Positions 62,656 to 64,000 of a stretch of 64,000 bases of DNA are shown here, in pieces. Position numbers and translations under genes: made by a program. The notes beneath the pieces are model-generated. The model saw nothing but the letters and a program-made list of their open reading frames with translations, did no database searches and had not been told where the DNA came from. The stretch comes from an uncultured Bacteroidales bacterium (lineage in GTDB: Bacteria; Bacteroidota; Bacteroidia; Bacteroidales; Paludibacteraceae). The stretch spans positions 1 to 64,000 of the forward strand of contig CADBYS010000026.1 in assembly GCA_902798965.1 (NCBI GenBank). The letters run 5' to 3'. The first letter of the stretch is position 1. Each line of letters starts with the position of its first letter.

Positions 62656-63809
62656 TACTCGTAAAATTGAACTATACGGCTACATATGTACTCTACTTCT
62701 TTAATCTTCAAATCATTGTACATAGGTAAACGAGCCAATGTATCAGCATACCGGTCACATTCCGGCAAGAGTCTACCGTCATGCTTTTTTGCATAATAAG
62801 AACTGCTGTGCAAGCTAAGATAGTGAAATACTGCTAATATATCATTATCTTTCAGGTGCTGAATTAATGCCGTACGCTTCTCCAAATCCGGTAGTATCAG
62901 ATAAAACATGTGAGCATTATTGGTCGCATATTCCGGAATATGAGGCAACGAAAAATATCCTTTTGCTGCATGCGGCTTCAATAATTCATAGTAACGATTC
63001 CATATATGCTTGCGCCGTAATTGTATCGTGTCAAGACATTCCAATTGCGCCCATAAGAATGCAGCATTTAATTCTGCAGGCAGGAAACTCGAGCCCATAT
63101 CTACCCACCCATACTTGTTAACTTCACCTCTAAAAAATTCCGCTCTATTAGTACCTTTCTCCCATAGTATTTCAGCTCGGCGCACGAAACGTTCATCGTT
63201 CACAACCAACAATCCGCCCTCTCCTCCGGCCGTAACATTTTTGGTCTCATGAAAACTGAAGGCGGCAAGATGACCTATACCACCTAACGGCTTTTGACTT
63301 TCTACATTCGACTTTCGACTGATGAAATACGAATCGATAGCTTGCGCAGCATCCTCCACAACAATCAGATTATGTCGCTCTGCAATAGCCATAATCGCAT
63401 CCATATCGCAAGCCACACCGGCATAATGTACCGGAACGATCACACGTGTTCGGGGTGTAACCAATGCCTCTATTGCATCAGCATCTATGTTTGGATTGCA
63501 TTTCATGCTATCTGCAAACACGACCCTTGCTCCTTCACGCAAAAAAGCTAAGGCTGTGCTCACAAAGGTATAACTCGGCATGATCACTTCATCCCCTGAC
63601 TGCAAATTACATAGCATGGCGCACATCTCAAGAGCGTCGGTTCCGGATGTAGTCAGCAGACACTTGCGAAAACCATAACGCTCCTCCAAGTAGTGCTGAC
63701 ATTTCTTGGTAAAATAACCATTTCCTGACAGATGACCTTGACGAACTGCCTGATTCATGTAATGAATCTCTTTTCCTGTCAGATATGGATTGTTGAAAGG
63801 TATTTTCAT
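62655..63809 (-). CDS. wecE: WecE-like dTDP-4-amino-4,6-dideoxygalactose transaminase
   Basis: A PLP aminotransferase of the DegT/DnrJ/EryC1 group. It shows IPFNNPYLTGKEIHYMNQAV, LTTSGTDALEMCAMLCNL, GDEVIMPSYTFVSTALAFLR, VVEDAAQAIDSYF, the lysine motif AFSFHETKNVTAGGEGGLLV, and MGSSFLPAELNAAFLWAQLE, all typical of WecE/RffA. Between SYF and GGIGHLAAF there is an inserted SRKSNVESQKPL, which coincides with a heptamer array (63289-63323). The start is ATG at 63809. The substrate dTDP-4-keto-6-deoxyglucose would need rmlA/rmlB elsewhere. About 384 aa. Confidence 0.88.
   Translation of the reverse strand: MKIPFNNPYLTGKEIHYMNQAVRQGHLSGNGYFTKKCQHYLEERYGFRKCLLTTSGTDALEMCAMLCNLQSGDEVIMPSYTFVSTALAFLREGARVVFADSMKCNPNIDADAIEALVTPRTRVIVPVHYAGVACDMDAIMAIAERHNLIVVEDAAQAIDSYFISRKSNVESQKPLGGIGHLAAFSFHETKNVTAGGEGGLLVVNDERFVRRAEILWEKGTNRAEFFRGEVNKYGWVDMGSSFLPAELNAAFLWAQLECLDTIQLRRKHIWNRYYELLKPHAAKGYFSLPHIPEYATNNAHMFYLILPDLEKRTALIQHLKDNDILAVFHYLSLHSSSYYAKKHDGRLLPECDRYADTLARLPMYNDLKIKEVEYICSRIVQFYE
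63289..63323. repeat. Heptamer array inside wecE-like gene
   Basis: Five units on the plus strand: GGCTTTT, GACTTTC, TACATTC, GACTTTC, GACTGAT. It encodes the extra SRKSNVESQKP segment before the conserved GGIGHLAAF. Confidence 0.8.
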
Positions 63810-63828
63810 GTGCAATAGGTTGTTGCTA

Positions 63829-64000
63829 TTAATGCTTGTATATAATGTCCTTCATTTCAATTAACTTTCTCCTGTCCTCTTCGGTGTAATGATATTCATG
63901 AACAAAAGAGCCATGACCGTCAGCTACCCCCAAGACGCTACTCGGAGTGTGAATGTGATCCACTACTATATCACCTCTACGCCCCATCAAACCGCCACTC
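63829..64000 (-). CDS. C-terminal end of an unknown gene, cut by window edge
   Basis: The last 57 codons of a minus-strand frame ending in TAA at 63829-63831. The visible part reads GGLMGRRGDIVVDHIHTPSS, then VLGVADGHGSFVHEYHYTEE and ends MKDIIYKH. The histidine-rich segment and the position upstream of wecE suggest a nucleotide-sugar or sugar-modifying enzyme, but I cannot assign a family. The start lies beyond 64000. The gap to the wecE ATG is 19 nt, so it belongs to the same operon. Confidence 0.6.
   Translation of the reverse strand, partial: SGGLMGRRGDIVVDHIHTPSSVLGVADGHGSFVHEYHYTEEDRRKLIEMKDIIYKH

Noticed and set aside
47621..64000. Complete Wzx/Wzy capsule locus
   Set aside because: Only the polymerase-like EpsG protein was found. 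No flippase, chain-length regulator or initiating transferase is present in the visible part, so completeness cannot be claimed.

Overview
The window looks like chromosomal DNA of a host-associated or environmental member of the Bacteroidales (Bacteroidota). The evidence is a long Bacteroidota-type SecA, a FrdC/FrdA pair, a PorQ-like type IX secretion protein, an OstA-like LPS assembly protein, SurA-type foldases, several small outer-membrane barrels, and repeated promoters of the form TTTG - about 20 nt - TAnnTTTG with no strong Shine-Dalgarno sites. Genus cannot be told from the sequence alone. Most genes lie on the minus strand.

Layout. 1-2466 is an accessory-looking stretch: three small minus-strand genes (one sigma-70-like, two unknown) among large inverted repeats and possible structured RNAs, with a 659-base gene-free segment at 1808-2466. 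2467-6496 holds a MmeI-type (type IIL) restriction-modification enzyme and an unknown partner gene. 6550-11017 holds an outer-membrane protein and secA. 11056-17206 is a minus-strand run: a glycosyltransferase fused to an LPS-kinase-like domain, a second GT2, a Wzi-like barrel, a Kelch lipoprotein, lptB and exonuclease III. 17268-24476 is a tightly packed chain: rnz, radA, mlaE-like, mlaF-like, a free-standing M6 propeptide-like protein and two M6 metalloproteases. 24598-37119 carries replication and housekeeping genes (exonuclease, dnaN, murI, dnaG, ribD, prmC, recO) plus an envelope-biogenesis group (PpiC-like lipoprotein, SurA-like, OstA-like, barrel protein). 37200-40042 is frdC-frdA without an adjacent frdB. 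40299-45463 is porQ-serpin-cmk-ispH-pfkA, with pfkA disrupted in this sequence. 45598-47552 has a GNAT protein and a barrel/OmpA-like protein. 47621-64000 is a surface-polysaccharide locus of 16 complete genes plus one truncated at the edge, ending in wecE- and wecF-like genes for a 4-amino-4,6-dideoxy sugar.

The most unusual feature runs through the whole window. At about 16 places there are short imperfect tandem arrays, usually of 7-nt units (sometimes 8, 14, 23 or 24), each with its own unit sequence. Many sit exactly at gene boundaries, overlapping start or stop codons. Others lie inside the reading frames of core genes (ribD, prmC, ispH twice, wecE-like), where they add small low-complexity peptides. 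They share architecture rather than sequence, which points to a genome-wide process. Other items worth following are the M6 protease whose propeptide is a separate in-frame upstream ORF, FrdA with a 62-residue Ala/Lys/Glu helix-like extension, and the multi-helix RNA-like elements at the left edge.
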